Below, in pieces: positions 10,924 through 20,643 of a DNA stretch of 64,000 nucleotides (position 1 is its first letter; every line of letters begins with the position of its first letter). A model generated the notes under the pieces. That model was not told the DNA's origin and ran no database searches. It saw nothing but the letters and a program-made list of their open reading frames with translations. The stretch comes from VMDJ01 sp038144195 (lineage in GTDB: Bacteria > Pseudomonadota > Gammaproteobacteria > Chromatiales > Chromatiaceae). The position numbers and the translations under genes are program-made. The DNA is taken from NCBI GenBank assembly GCA_038144195.1, contig JAYQNH010000002.1:62001-126000 (forward strand), in the 5' to 3' direction.

Positions 10924-10946
10924 ATTAATCTGTGCCGATCCTAATC

Positions 10947-12416
10947 TTAGTCGCGACGGTAGTTTGGCGCTTCTTTGGTGATCTGCACGTCGTGTACGTG
11001 AGATTCCGCCATACCGGCATTGGTAACGCGAACAAACTCAGGCTTAGTGCGCATCTCTTCGATAGTTGCACAACCGGTGTAACCCATACTGGCGCGGATA
11101 CCACCTGTTAGCTGAGTGATCACATTAAGCAAGGGACCTTTGTAAGGCACACGACCTTCAATGCCTTCTGGTACGAGCTTGTCTTTATTGGTTGTCTCTT
11201 GGAAGTAACGATCGCTAGAGCCTTGTTGACCTGACATCGCTCCCAACGAACCCATGCCGCGGTATGACTTGTAAGAACGACCTTGGTAGATCTCAACCTC
11301 ACCTGGGCTTTCATCAGTACCGGCCAACAGTCCACCGACCATTACGCAAGATGCGCCAGCCACGATAACTTTTGAGATGTCGCCCGAGTAACGAAGACCA
11401 CCATCTGCAATCGCCGGAACACCTGTACCTTCTAATGCTTTCACTACATTATTTACTGCAGTGATTTGAGGTACGCCTACGCCCGCAACGATACGCGTGG
11501 TACAAATTGAGCCAGGGCCAATACCCACCTTAACCGCATCTGCACCCGCTTCAGCCAGCGCCAATGCAGCTGCACCGGTAGCAATATTGCCACCGATAAC
11601 TTGTAAATCTGGGTAATGCTTTTTAATCCAACCTACACGTTCAATAACACCACGCGAATGACCATGCGCAGTATCAACGGTAACCACATCAACACCGGCA
11701 GCAACCAGTGCTTCAACACGCTCTTCAGTGCCATCACCAACACCAACAGCCGCACCGACGCGCAAGCTTTCAGAACTATCGCGGCAAGCATTGGGATAAT
11801 CCGTTGCCTTTTGAATATCTTTTACTGTGATCAAACCGCGTAACTCGAAATTATCGTTAACCACCAACACCTTCTCAATACGGTGGGTATGCAGTTTCTC
11901 GAGGACCTCTTCTTTCTTGGCGCCCTCTTTCACCGTCACCAAACGATCTTTTGGCGTCATGATTGATGAGACTTTCTCATCAAGACGGGTTTCGAAACGC
12001 AAGTCACGACTGGTCACAATACCAACCAAATTATTACCATCGACCACAGGCACACCCGAAATGTTGTGCTGACGGGTGATCTCTAGTACTTCACCAATGC
12101 TCAAATTAGGTGAAACAGTGAATGGGTCGTGGATCACGCCACTCTCGTAGCGCTTAACCGCACGAACATGCGCCGCCTGGTCGTCTATCAGCATATTCTT
12201 ATGAATGATGCCGATACCGCCTTCCAAAGCCATCGCAATCGCCAAACGGCTTTCGGTAACGGTGTCCATCGCCGCCGAAACAAGCGGGATATTAAGGCTA
12301 ATGCCCCGAGTTAGCTGGGTTGCCAGGCTCACATCCTTAGGGAGCACATCCGAGCGCGCAGGCACCAATAAAACGTCATCGAAGGTTAAAGCTTCTTGAT
12401 CTTGTGCGAAACGCAT
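10947..12416 (-). CDS. guaB: IMP dehydrogenase
   Basis: Catalyses the NAD-dependent oxidation of IMP to XMP, the committed step to GMP. At 489 residues the gene is intact and of family length. The N-terminal barrel segment FDDVLLVPARSDVLP is followed by two CBS domains (about residues 95-205). The catalytic cysteine lies in GPGSICTTRIVAGVGVPQ, and the flap region follows GSSDRYFQ. It heads a two-gene guaB-guaA unit on the minus strand with a well-formed promoter just upstream. The intactness of this gene beside a guaA with three breaks shows that the indels are scattered irregularly. Confidence 0.97.
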   Translation of the reverse strand: MRFAQDQEALTFDDVLLVPARSDVLPKDVSLATQLTRGISLNIPLVSAAMDTVTESRLAIAMALEGGIGIIHKNMLIDDQAAHVRAVKRYESGVIHDPFTVSPNLSIGEVLEITRQHNISGVPVVDGNNLVGIVTSRDLRFETRLDEKVSSIMTPKDRLVTVKEGAKKEEVLEKLHTHRIEKVLVVNDNFELRGLITVKDIQKATDYPNACRDSSESLRVGAAVGVGDGTEERVEALVAAGVDVVTVDTAHGHSRGVIERVGWIKKHYPDLQVIGGNIATGAAALALAEAGADAVKVGIGPGSICTTRIVAGVGVPQITAVNNVVKALEGTGVPAIADGGLRYSGDISKVIVAGASCVMVGGLLAGTDESPGEVEIYQGRSYKSYRGMGSLGAMSGQQGSSDRYFQETTNKDKLVPEGIEGRVPYKGPLLNVITQLTGGIRASMGYTGCATIEEMRTKPEFVRVTNAGMAESHVHDVQITKEAPNYRRD

Positions 12417-12451
12417 CGTATCTCCGGGGCGGCTAGGAAAATTAGCGCCTT

Positions 12452-12480
12452 ATTATAGAATTTGGCTGCATTTAGGTAAA
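12452..12480 (-). promoter_or_regulatory. Sigma70-type promoter of guaB
   Basis: On the minus strand, TTTACC (-35) is separated by exactly 17 bases from a perfect TATAAT (-10) at 12452-12457. The -10 box lies 35 bases upstream of the guaB ATG. No clear PurR-type palindrome is seen around it. Confidence 0.7.
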
Positions 12481-12614
12481 CCAAATTACCTAACTAATTG
12501 AAAGTACAAATACTCTCAAAGTGGGTTAGAATAATTTCACAATAAGCTTCTGAGTGAGTCATGACACCCACGAAGCCAAAATAAAGACATGACACCCTAG
12601 GAACGGAGAAAACA

Positions 12615-12958
12615 ATGAAAAATGTACTGATCGCTGGCGCGATTGCCGCCACTCTTACCCTCGCTGGCTGTCACGGCAGCGCTCCAAAAAAACCATATGT
12701 TCAAGCACCAGAGCCAGAAAAGCGTTCTGCGTTAGCTGCTATCGCAACTGCTTCAGCTGAAAACAAAGCGGCTAAAAAGCAGGTTTCGAATGGCGTGACA
12801 CTGGTAAAATTATCAAAGGTGCTGAAGCACTGGTAGCTGAAGGTAAATACGCTGCAGCTCAAAGCGAAGCTATCAAAGCTTACTACCAAGCTAAAACTGC
12901 ACAGAGCCAAGCGAAAACTCAGGTTGGCGCTGGCAACCCAAGCTACATTTATCAATAA
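12615..12958 (+). CDS. SoxXA-binding-like (SoxK-like) lipoprotein, frameshifted
   Basis: The start MKNVLIAGAIAATLTLAGC is a lipoprotein signal with the lipobox LAGC (cysteine 19), so it should be anchored to a membrane and face the periplasm. After KAAKK the frame breaks; five A read for six explains it. Reading resumes as AGFEWRDTGKIIKGAEAL and ends GAGNPSYIYQ at 12958. The WRDTGK and alternating Ala/Lys helix pattern matches small proteins annotated as SoxXA-binding. No sox genes are nearby, so a role in thiosulfate oxidation is not supported by context. ACGGAG precedes the ATG. Confidence 0.7.
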
Positions 12959-12979
12959 TTTATTGATATCTCAGCACGG

Positions 12980-13005
12980 AAGCCGGGCTAAGCCCGGCTT
13001 TTTTA
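12980..13005 (+). terminator. Strong intrinsic terminator touching the xseA start
   Basis: AGCCGGGCT, one base, AGCCCGGCT, then six T. It ends transcription of the lipoprotein gene. Its T-run ends at 13004, and the xseA start codon begins at 13009. Confidence 0.85.
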
Positions 13006-13008
13006 TGT

Positions 13009-14354
13009 ATGACCGAAAATCGTGACATCTTTAGCATCAGCCGACTCAACAGCGAGCTGCGTCATGTTTTGGAAGGCAGCTTTCCCTACTTTGGGTGCAA
13101 GGCGAGATATCGAATCTCAGCATTCCGCGTTCCGGTCATCTTTACTTCAGCCTAAAAGATTCACACGCCCAAATTCGTTGCGCCCTCTTTAAAGGCAAAG
13201 CCAACCTGCTGCGTTTCAAACCCAAAGACGGTGACTCGGTAATTGCTCGAGCCAAAGTGGCGCTTTACGAACCACGCGGTGACTGCCAACTCATCATCGA
13301 GTCGATGGAGCCCGCTGGCGAAGGCGCTCTGCAACAAGCGTTTGAAGCACTCAAGCTTAAACTACAGAAAGAAGGCCTGTTTGAGACCTCGCTAAAGAAA
13401 GAGCTACCGATCCATCCGATGAATATCGGTATCGTCACTTCATCGAGTGGCGCTGCGATTCGGGACATGTTGAACATCCTGTCACGCCGACACCCGACCG
13501 CGACAGTCACTATCTACCCATGTTTGGTACAAGGCACTGAGGCACCTGCGGATATCCGCCAAGCCTTAAGTAATGCGCTTAAGCGTCAACAAGATGACGT
13601 GATTGTCTTAACCCGTGGCGGCGGTAGCATCGAAGACCTCTGGGCATTTAACGATGAGCAATTAGCGCGTGATATCGCCGCTGCTAACATTCCTATCGTC
13701 TCCGCAGTAGGACATGAAATCGACTTCACCATTGCGGATTTTGTCGCTGATCGTCGAGCACCTACACCATCTGCTGCAGCTGAACTGATCTCACCTGACC
13801 AGACTCAAGTCAGCGAACGATTAGATCAATTAAATGCGCAATTGACCCTTCGCACGCAACAAAACTTAGCGGCTAAACAAAAACAGCTACAACAACTAGA
13901 GCAACGCTTAGAGCGCCAACACCCACGTACGCGCACTCAACAACAGCAACAACGTCTGGATGAAATCCAAGTGCGACTTCAACGCTCTGTTTCTAGAGCT
14001 CTATTGAAGCAACAGACAGCAGCAACCAACTTAACTATACGATTACAACAGCAGCGACCTTCTGCGATTATCGAGCGGTTCAAAGAACGACTTTCATCTA
14101 TGCAAAGTCGCCAAACGCGATCTACCGAATCAGCACTCAAGGCACGTCGTGAAAAATTAAGCGCTCATTCCCGTGAGCTGCATGCGATTAGCCCATTAGC
14201 CACACTTGAGCGTGGTTACAGCATCGTTAGCACGGCCAAAAACAAAGTGATCACTAAAAGCAGTGATGTCGTATCGGGTGATTCGATTAATGTTCGCTTA
14301 TCAGAAGGCACGCTAAGCGCGACTGTCACAAAGACAAGCAAGAAGACTGATTAA
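13009..14354 (+). CDS. xseA: Exodeoxyribonuclease VII large subunit, N-terminal frameshift
   Basis: XseA forms exonuclease VII with XseB and degrades single-stranded DNA. The N-terminal OB fold starts as MTENRDIFSISRLNSELRHV and changes frame near 13085 (from GSFPTLW into VQGEISNLSIPRSGHLYFSL). The catalytic domain has RGGGSIEDLWAFNDE, VSAVGHEIDFTIADFVADRRAPTPSAA-type sequence and a long helical coiled coil after it. Family length is about 445 residues. The start is fixed by homology, yet it sits 4 bases after the terminator T-run with no ribosome binding site. It converges on der, sharing TTAA between the two stop codons. xseB is not in the window. Confidence 0.92.
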
Positions 14355-15754
14355 CGCTTCTTGACGTGTTTCATCATGCGGCGACGCTTATCCACCTGAC
14401 GTTTTGTCAGTGTATTTTTTCTGCCTTCAAAGGGATTCTCGCCACCTTTAAATTCGATACGTAATGGCGTGCCGTGTAAATCAAAACATTCACGGAAACG
14501 ATTCATTAAGTAACGTTGATATGTTGGTGGCACAGCATCAGTTAGATTGCCGTGAATCACAATGATTGGCGGATTCTTACCGCCTTGGTGAGCATAACGT
14601 AGCTTGATACGACGACCGCGTGTCATTGGCGGTTGATGTTCTTGAACAACCTCTTCAAGAATACGAGTGAGCTCTGGTGTTTTCATGTCAATCATCGCAG
14701 CGTTATAAGCCTGATCAACCGCTTCCATCAGATGCCCTACGCCACTGCCATGCAAAGCAGATATAAAACGCCATTCCGCAAATGCTAAGAAAGGCAAACG
14801 ACGCAACATCTCGCTTTTAATCTGCTCACGCTCGTGACTATCTAGGCCGTCCCATTTATTGATACACACCACGAGAGCGCGACCACTATCGAGCACGTGA
14901 CCGGCCAATGTGGCGTCTTGCTCACTGATACCCTGATGTGCATCAAGGATCAACATAACAACGTTAGCCTGCTCCATCGCTTGCAGTGTTTTAATCACAC
15001 TGAACTTTTCAATTGCTTCAGCGATACGAGCACGGCGACGAACACCCGCTGTGTCAATCAAGGTGTATTGCTTACCGTTTTGCTCAAAAGGAATTGCAAT
15101 CGAATCGCGCGTTGTACCCGGACGGTCAAACGCAACCACACGATCTTCGCCAAGTAAGCGATTAACCAAGGTCGACTTACCCACATTCGGGCGGCCAACA
15201 AGTGCAATTTGAATACCCTTATCTTCTTCCTCGACCTCCTCTTCTTCATCCTTTTTATCAGGCCAGATAAAGGTATCGAGAAGGGTATTAATCAAATGTT
15301 TTACGCCACCACCATGCGCTGCGGCAATCAGATGTGGATCACCTAAACCTAAGGCATAAAAATCAGCGCCGGCGACCGCTTTATCCAAGCCTTCACTTTT
15401 ATTCACTGCAACGGTGATTGGCTTACCGGTTTTACGCAGCTCTTCTGCGATCGCTTCATCAGCGCCAGTCATACCATCGCGACCATCCAGCAAGAAGATC
15501 AAATGATCCGCCTCACCAATCGCGTGCTTCACCTGCTTTTCCATCAACACATCAATGCCGTCGGCCTCACCACTGATACCACCGGTATCAACAATGACAT
15601 ACGGATGCGCACCAATTTTTCCCACGCCATGCTTACGGTCACGGGTAATACCCGGCTGGTCAGCAACCAAGGCATCTCGTGAGCGTGTTAAACGATTAAA
15701 CAGGGTCGACTTACCCACATTCGGGCGGCCGACCAATGCAATAACAGGAAGCAT
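14351..15754 (-). CDS. der: Ribosome biogenesis GTPase Der (EngA)
   Basis: A double-GTPase that acts in 50S subunit assembly. The two G domains are visible: GRPNVGKSTLFNRLTRSRDA near the N terminus and GRPNVGKSTLVNRLLGEDR near residue 185, each followed by DTGG or DTAG and NKxD-type motifs (NKSEG, NKWDG). A KH-like domain closes the protein (FEGRKNTLTKRQVDKRRRMM). At about 467 residues it is intact. The start is the ATG at 15754, which overlaps the bamB stop as TGATG and so is probably translationally coupled. A TTG one codon earlier is the alternative. Confidence 0.96.
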   Translation of the reverse strand: MLPVIALVGRPNVGKSTLFNRLTRSRDALVADQPGITRDRKHGVGKIGAHPYVIVDTGGISGEADGIDVLMEKQVKHAIGEADHLIFLLDGRDGMTGADEAIAEELRKTGKPITVAVNKSEGLDKAVAGADFYALGLGDPHLIAAAHGGGVKHLINTLLDTFIWPDKKDEEEEVEEEDKGIQIALVGRPNVGKSTLVNRLLGEDRVVAFDRPGTTRDSIAIPFEQNGKQYTLIDTAGVRRRARIAEAIEKFSVIKTLQAMEQANVVMLILDAHQGISEQDATLAGHVLDSGRALVVCINKWDGLDSHEREQIKSEMLRRLPFLAFAEWRFISALHGSGVGHLMEAVDQAYNAAMIDMKTPELTRILEEVVQEHQPPMTRGRRIKLRYAHQGGKNPPIIVIHGNLTDAVPPTYQRYLMNRFRECFDLHGTPLRIEFKGGENPFEGRKNTLTKRQVDKRRRMMKHVKKR

Positions 15755-16914
15755 CAAGGACGTGCACTCACCTTAAGAAGCGTTAAACGACCACCACGGT
15801 CTTGCACTAAGACATGACCATTGATGGCAACAAGACCGGATTCGATCGGGTCACTCAGTTCAATACGCCCGAGAAAAGCACCATCAGCTGCTGACATGAC
15901 ATGGAGATAACCTTCGATATCACCCGCAACAACAACACCGCCTAAAGACACCACATCGGATGTCTGACGATTCTTTAGACCCTCTTGGCGCCAACGTGCA
16001 GCACCTGTATCAAGATCAAATGCCCATACCAAACCTTTGTCATCAGCGGCATATAAGCTTTTTCGATCGGTATCCATTGAGCGGTATGACGAGAAATTAC
16101 GACGCCACATAGCCTGACCATTACGTGCATTGATTGCCGCAACCTGCCCTTGGAAGGTAGAAACATAGGCAACACCATCGAGTAACACGGGTGGCGCATC
16201 AATATCCGCTAAACGCTCAAGCTCTGAACGACCACGAGGAACCGACACAGTGGCATCCCAAACAACAGCACCTGTCTCAGTATTCAAGGCAATCAAACGA
16301 CCGCCTGACAAACCAAAATAGACAACGCCGTCTTGCAACACAGGTGAGCTACTACCACGCAAGGTTAAAGCAGGAATCTCACGCTCAAATTGCCACAGTT
16401 GCGCACCATCAGTCAAAGATAAAGCCGTTACTTTGCCGTCAATGGTGCGAACGATAACGCGCTGATCATCCATCACCGGCGTTGAAAGCACCTCACTACT
16501 CACGCGCTGACGCCAAACAAGCTGACCATCAATAGCAGCAAACATAAGTAACTCAGCATCACGTGTACCGACAGCGACATAGCGCTCATTAACACCCGGA
16601 CCGCCTGATAAAGTCGCTTCGGTTTCATTCGCCCAAATGACTTTGCCTGATGCGATATCGAGCGACTGCAACAGCCCTTCACCATCAGCGACATACACAC
16701 GGTCATTAGAGATAGCAGGATACAAATGCAGACGATGATCATTCTCAGCTAAGCTAATTTGCCACACCTCACTGAGTGCCACTTTTTCATCAAAGTCAGT
16801 GAGTTCTGCGAGCGGATTTTTTCAGCTGGCTGAATGTAGTCAACAACACTTGAGCATGCGCTCAATCCAATAGCTAAAGGATGCGGTCGCCAATAAACGA
16901 ATGATTGAGTGCAA
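15754..16914 (-). CDS. bamB: Outer membrane assembly lipoprotein BamB, two N-terminal indels
   Basis: BamB is the beta-propeller lipoprotein of the BAM complex that inserts outer membrane proteins. The PQQ-like propeller repeats run through the protein (for example GAQLWQFEREIPALTLRG and RLADIDAPPVLLDGVAYV). The intact frame starts only at MALSEVWQ. Upstream, after removing one T and adding one A in two homopolymers, the sequence reads a lipoprotein signal with LAIGLSAC as lipobox, then VVDYIQPAEKNPLAEL. The start is then a TTG at 16914, eight bases after GAGGG and directly behind the yfgM stop. The gene lies in the hisS-yfgM-bamB-der order. Confidence 0.92.
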
Positions 16915-16915
16915 C

Positions 16916-17539
16916 TTATTTACCCTCAACTGGCGTGACATCAACAATCTTCATGCTGAGCAACCGCATATCGGTCACGCCACTAGATGCCGCGGCTTGA
17001 TAAGCAGCAAGTGCTGCAGCCTTATCACCTTGCGCACGCGCAATGTCACCTTGGAGCTGTTCAAAGTCACCCTTCATGAAGGTGCCTGCCGCTGCGATAA
17101 TTTCTTTAGCCGCATCGTATTGTTGCTGATCGACAAGCAATGCTGCTAAACGCAAACGCGCCAAATCGATTAACACTGGATCAGGTGCATTCGCCATAAC
17201 CCACTCTAGTTCAGAACGTGCGCGATCTGGATTGCCTGCTTTGTAAGCTGCCTTAGCTTGTTGCATCGCTGCATAGCTCGCATAAGCAGTACCGGCATAG
17301 TCAGCTTTTAACTGTGTTGCTGTGTTATCAAAATCAGCGCCCGATTTTGTTGCCCGCTCGACTTGTGCAAACAACTGTGATGCCGCCTCACCTTGCGAGG
17401 TTTGAAACATTTGCCAGCCCTGCCAGCCAAAAATGATGCCGAAACCAAGACCTGCACCCACGATGATTGAAACGGCGTTTTCTTTCCACCACTTCTTCAG
17501 CGCTTCTGCTTGTTCGTCATCAGATAAATACGTACTCAT
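16916..17539 (-). CDS. yfgM: YfgM-like tetratricopeptide protein (periplasmic chaperone-related)
   Basis: The N terminus MSTYLSDDEQAEALKKWWKE is typical of YfgM/DUF2133, followed by one membrane anchor at about residues 23-42 (SIIVGAGLGFGIIFGW). The rest is a periplasmic helical TPR-like region (YASYAAMQQAKAAYKAGN and repeats). In E. coli YfgM associates with PpiD and the Sec translocon. At 207 residues it is intact. It is encoded between hisS and bamB with gaps of 3 and 1 bases, consistent with one operon. Confidence 0.9.
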   Translation of the reverse strand: MSTYLSDDEQAEALKKWWKENAVSIIVGAGLGFGIIFGWQGWQMFQTSQGEAASQLFAQVERATKSGADFDNTATQLKADYAGTAYASYAAMQQAKAAYKAGNPDRARSELEWVMANAPDPVLIDLARLRLAALLVDQQQYDAAKEIIAAAGTFMKGDFEQLQGDIARAQGDKAAALAAYQAAASSGVTDMRLLSMKIVDVTPVEGK

Positions 17540-17542
17540 TTG

Positions 17543-18823
17543 TTATGCCTCAAACTGCAAAGAGGTTAAAAACTCAGTGAGATCATCCCATGCCACCATC
17601 TCTTGGTCGCGTTGATCTCGTAAAAACTTAACGGCAATCTGTTCGCTCTCGACTTCTTGATCACCCAAGACCAAAGCAATCGGCGCACCAGACTTATCCG
17701 CCTTTTTAAATTGCGACTTCATGCTGCCGCCGCCGCAATGTGTCATCAAACGTAACGAGGGAATGCCATCACGTAACTGCTCAGCTAGCCCTAAGCCAAT
17801 CTCTTGCGCTTTATCACCAGCGAGTACCAAATAGGCATCAACCGGTGGTGAAAGTTCATCGAAACGACCTAACTCTTCCATCACCGCGATCAATCGCTCA
17901 ACACCCATCGCAAAACCAATCGCTGGTGTTTCACGACCACCTAACTGAGTGACTAGACCATCGTATCGACCACCAGCACAAACAGTACCTTGCGCACCCA
18001 ACAGGTTAGTTACCCATTCAAAAACGGTGCGCGAGTAATAATCTAAGCCACGAACCAAACGCGGGTTGATTACATACTTAACGCCCGCGCGATCTAACTG
18101 CGCGCAAATGGCATCAAAATGCTGCTTAGACTCATCACCAAGGTATGTATCTAGCGTTGGCGCCCCTGCCACAATCTCCGCCATATCGGGATTCTTAGTA
18201 TCTAAGATACGTAGCGGATTGGTGTGTAAGCGACGCTGTGCATCTTCATCCAAACGATCAGAAAATTGCTCAAAGTAAGCAATCAAGGCATCGCGATAAA
18301 TCACGCGTTCTTCTGGCGTACCCAGGGTATTGAGTTGAAGCTCCAGACCATCAATACCTAACTCTTTCCACAGACGCGCGGTCATCAGAATCAATTCAGC
18401 ATCGATATCTGGACCGGACATGCCATAAGTTTCAACACCGATTTGGTGGAACTGGCGATAACGTCCTTTCTGTGGACGCTCATGTCGGAACATCTGACCG
18501 AAGTACCAAAGGCGTTGTGTTTGGTTATGTAGCAAACCATGCTCAAGTGCAGCACGTACACATCCAGCCGTACCTTCAGGACGCAGGGTTAAGCTGTCGC
18601 CATTGCGATCGTCGAAGGTATACATCTCCTTCTCGACAATATCGGTGACCTCACCAATTGAGCGCTTAAACAAATCCGTCGATTCAACAATGGGCATACG
18701 GATTTCTGCATAGCCATATGACTTAAGCACTTGCCCAACAATACGCTCAAGAAACTGCCAGCGTGGCGATTGATCTGGCAACAGATCATGCATTCCACGG
18801 ATTGCTTGAATATTTTTCAACAT
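17543..18823 (-). CDS. hisS: Histidyl-tRNA synthetase
   Basis: Class II aminoacyl-tRNA synthetase charging tRNA-His. Motif 1 lies around IRMPIVESTDLFKRSIGE. Motif 2 includes FRHERPQKGRYRQFHQIGVE. The histidine-specific motif LVRGLDYYSRTVFEWV and motif 3 GGRYDGLVTQLGG are present, and an anticodon-binding domain ends the protein. At 426 residues it is intact. The usual upstream neighbour ispG is absent: rodZ precedes directly with a 36-base gap. Confidence 0.97.
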   Translation of the reverse strand: MLKNIQAIRGMHDLLPDQSPRWQFLERIVGQVLKSYGYAEIRMPIVESTDLFKRSIGEVTDIVEKEMYTFDDRNGDSLTLRPEGTAGCVRAALEHGLLHNQTQRLWYFGQMFRHERPQKGRYRQFHQIGVETYGMSGPDIDAELILMTARLWKELGIDGLELQLNTLGTPEERVIYRDALIAYFEQFSDRLDEDAQRRLHTNPLRILDTKNPDMAEIVAGAPTLDTYLGDESKQHFDAICAQLDRAGVKYVINPRLVRGLDYYSRTVFEWVTNLLGAQGTVCAGGRYDGLVTQLGGRETPAIGFAMGVERLIAVMEELGRFDELSPPVDAYLVLAGDKAQEIGLGLAEQLRDGIPSLRLMTHCGGGSMKSQFKKADKSGAPIALVLGDQEVESEQIAVKFLRDQRDQEMVAWDDLTEFLTSLQFEA

Positions 18824-18859
18824 ACCTTCTTACTACATTTGTCTAGGTTAGGTTGTGAA

Positions 18860-19840
18860 TCACAACACCAGGGTAAAACGGGCCACATTGCCACGCGCAT
18901 GAGGTGTTAAGTCATACAACTCGCCCCTTACCCAAAGTTCGGCTGACTCATAGTTACCCAACACAATGGTGTAAGGCGCATTACCCTCAAAGATCTTTTC
19001 GTAGCCGGAGTTATACAAACCCACCAGCTTAAAGCTGTCATCATCGGATTTAACGATCACCCAACAATCACCGTTCAGTTTGAGACGTACATCTGGAATT
19101 GCCGGCACTTGTGGTTGCACCTCGACCACTTCAACAGGTTTTTCTTCAATCACTGGGGCTTGAGCTGGCTCGATGAACATCGGCTCAGCAATAACTGGCT
19201 GTGGCTCTATCACTGGCTGAACGGGTGCTACTTCAACAGGCACTGCAACCTTTAGTTCAATTTCATCTTGCTTAAGCTCGACCGCCTGAACTTCTTCGAT
19301 GGGTTCGGCCACTACAGCAGGCAGAGCAACACTCTCTACCTGAGGGACAAACTCAACAGGCGACTGAGCAATGACCTCTTCGGTCACAACAGCCTGCTCA
19401 GCAGTAATCTCTTGCGCTTCTTCACGCATAAGGTAGCCATACCACCAAACTACAAACAAGATCACAATCGCTAAAACAGTTAGCCAAGTCACAACACCAG
19501 CAAAACGACTTGCCACCGGCGAGTCAGTTGGTAGGTGTGGGGTTTTATCTATCTGAAGATGTGAGAGATCCTCTGGATGCGCTTGATCAAACTTGTCGAG
19601 CATCTCCTGTGCATTCAGACCGACCAAGCGGGCATAGTTACGCACATAGCCACGGACATAAACGCGAGATGGCATCTCTTCAAAATCACACTGTTCGATA
19701 CCGCGAACTACATCTGTCAGAAGATGGAGCTTATCTGCCATATCCTCAATCGCGATGCCTTTGGCCTCACGCGCATCACGCAACAACTTACCAATCAAGA
19801 TTTGTTGGTCAGTAGGCTGAGTTATTGTTTTTTCAACCAT
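18860..19840 (-). CDS. rodZ: Cytoskeleton protein RodZ
   Basis: RodZ links MreB to the elongasome and supports rod shape. The N-terminal helix-turn-helix domain (about residues 10-90, LLRDAREAKGIAIEDMADKL) is followed by one transmembrane helix near residues 117-136 (WLTVLAIVILFVVWWYG). A periplasmic Pro/Val/Glu-rich linker follows (repeats of the type EPVIAEP), then the C-terminal DUF4115 domain (DVRLKLNGDCWVIVKSDDD). At 326 residues it is intact. It lies 14 bases downstream of pilF in the same operon. Confidence 0.94.
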   Translation of the reverse strand: MVEKTITQPTDQQILIGKLLRDAREAKGIAIEDMADKLHLLTDVVRGIEQCDFEEMPSRVYVRGYVRNYARLVGLNAQEMLDKFDQAHPEDLSHLQIDKTPHLPTDSPVASRFAGVVTWLTVLAIVILFVVWWYGYLMREEAQEITAEQAVVTEEVIAQSPVEFVPQVESVALPAVVAEPIEEVQAVELKQDEIELKVAVPVEVAPVQPVIEPQPVIAEPMFIEPAQAPVIEEKPVEVVEVQPQVPAIPDVRLKLNGDCWVIVKSDDDSFKLVGLYNSGYEKIFEGNAPYTIVLGNYESAELWVRGELYDLTPHARGNVARFTLVL

Positions 19841-19854
19841 CGCTTATCAAGAGC

Positions 19855-20643
19855 CTAAAGCGACTCAATCTCCTTTGCTGCTGGATAACGCTTGCGTAAC
19901 TCCGCCGCATATAACGCAGCTTGTTTCGCATCCCCCAATGCGTTCTTAGCGCGAACCCCGAGTAACAATAAATCAGCGGTTAGCGGGCTAATGCCTGCAT
20001 ACCGTTGCAAATAAGCGCGAACACTTAGCGACTGGCCCTTGCTGGCACTGATATGCGCCATACGCGCCAAACTTTGCGCGAAACCAGGATTACGCTTTAA
20101 CGCAGCCCGGTAATAATCTTCAGCCTTTGCAGCATTACCTTGGCGCTCAGAACACTGACCGGCGTTATACGACACCACCCAGGGCGTTGGATAAAGCGGA
20201 TTCTCTAGCGCAGCCTTAAAACGCGCGATCGTAGAATCGTATAGCGCTTGATCACACTCAAACGAACCCAAGGCATTCAGCGCATAAGGATCGTATGGAT
20301 CAATCTTGACCGCTTTAGCAAGATGCTCACCTGCCAACACGGTTTTACCCAAGCACTGGTAGATAATGCCAAGTAGATTATGTGCAGGTGCTAACTCAGG
20401 ATCGACAATGATAGCTTTGCGTGCATTCTTTAACGCTTCACCTAGCACACCCTCTTGCAGATAAGCCGTACCCAACTCCACGTAAACATTCGCTGCGCTA
20501 CGGCGCTCAACCGGTGAACCTAATGCACCTGTCGTATCGACACCCGCTTTACTGTCCGTCGATGACGTCTCAGCAGTGCGTTGTGGATTTGACTGACATC
20601 CCGACAGCAGCATCACAGCTAAAAGTGTAAAAACGTATTTCAT
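19855..20643 (-). CDS. pilF: Type IV pilus biogenesis lipoprotein PilF/PilW (TPR)
   Basis: The lipoprotein signal MKYVFTLLAVMLLSGC has its lipobox cysteine at residue 16. Tetratricopeptide repeats fill the rest, for example AYLQEGVLGEALKNARKAI and PELAPAHNLLGIIYQCLG. In Pseudomonas and Neisseria this outer membrane lipoprotein is the pilotin for the PilQ secretin. The position between rlmN and rodZ is the canonical one in gammaproteobacteria. Start and rlmN stop overlap as ATGA. No other pilus gene is in the window. Intact, 262 residues. Confidence 0.9.
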   Translation of the reverse strand: MKYVFTLLAVMLLSGCQSNPQRTAETSSTDSKAGVDTTGALGSPVERRSAANVYVELGTAYLQEGVLGEALKNARKAIIVDPELAPAHNLLGIIYQCLGKTVLAGEHLAKAVKIDPYDPYALNALGSFECDQALYDSTIARFKAALENPLYPTPWVVSYNAGQCSERQGNAAKAEDYYRAALKRNPGFAQSLARMAHISASKGQSLSVRAYLQRYAGISPLTADLLLLGVRAKNALGDAKQAALYAAELRKRYPAAKEIESL

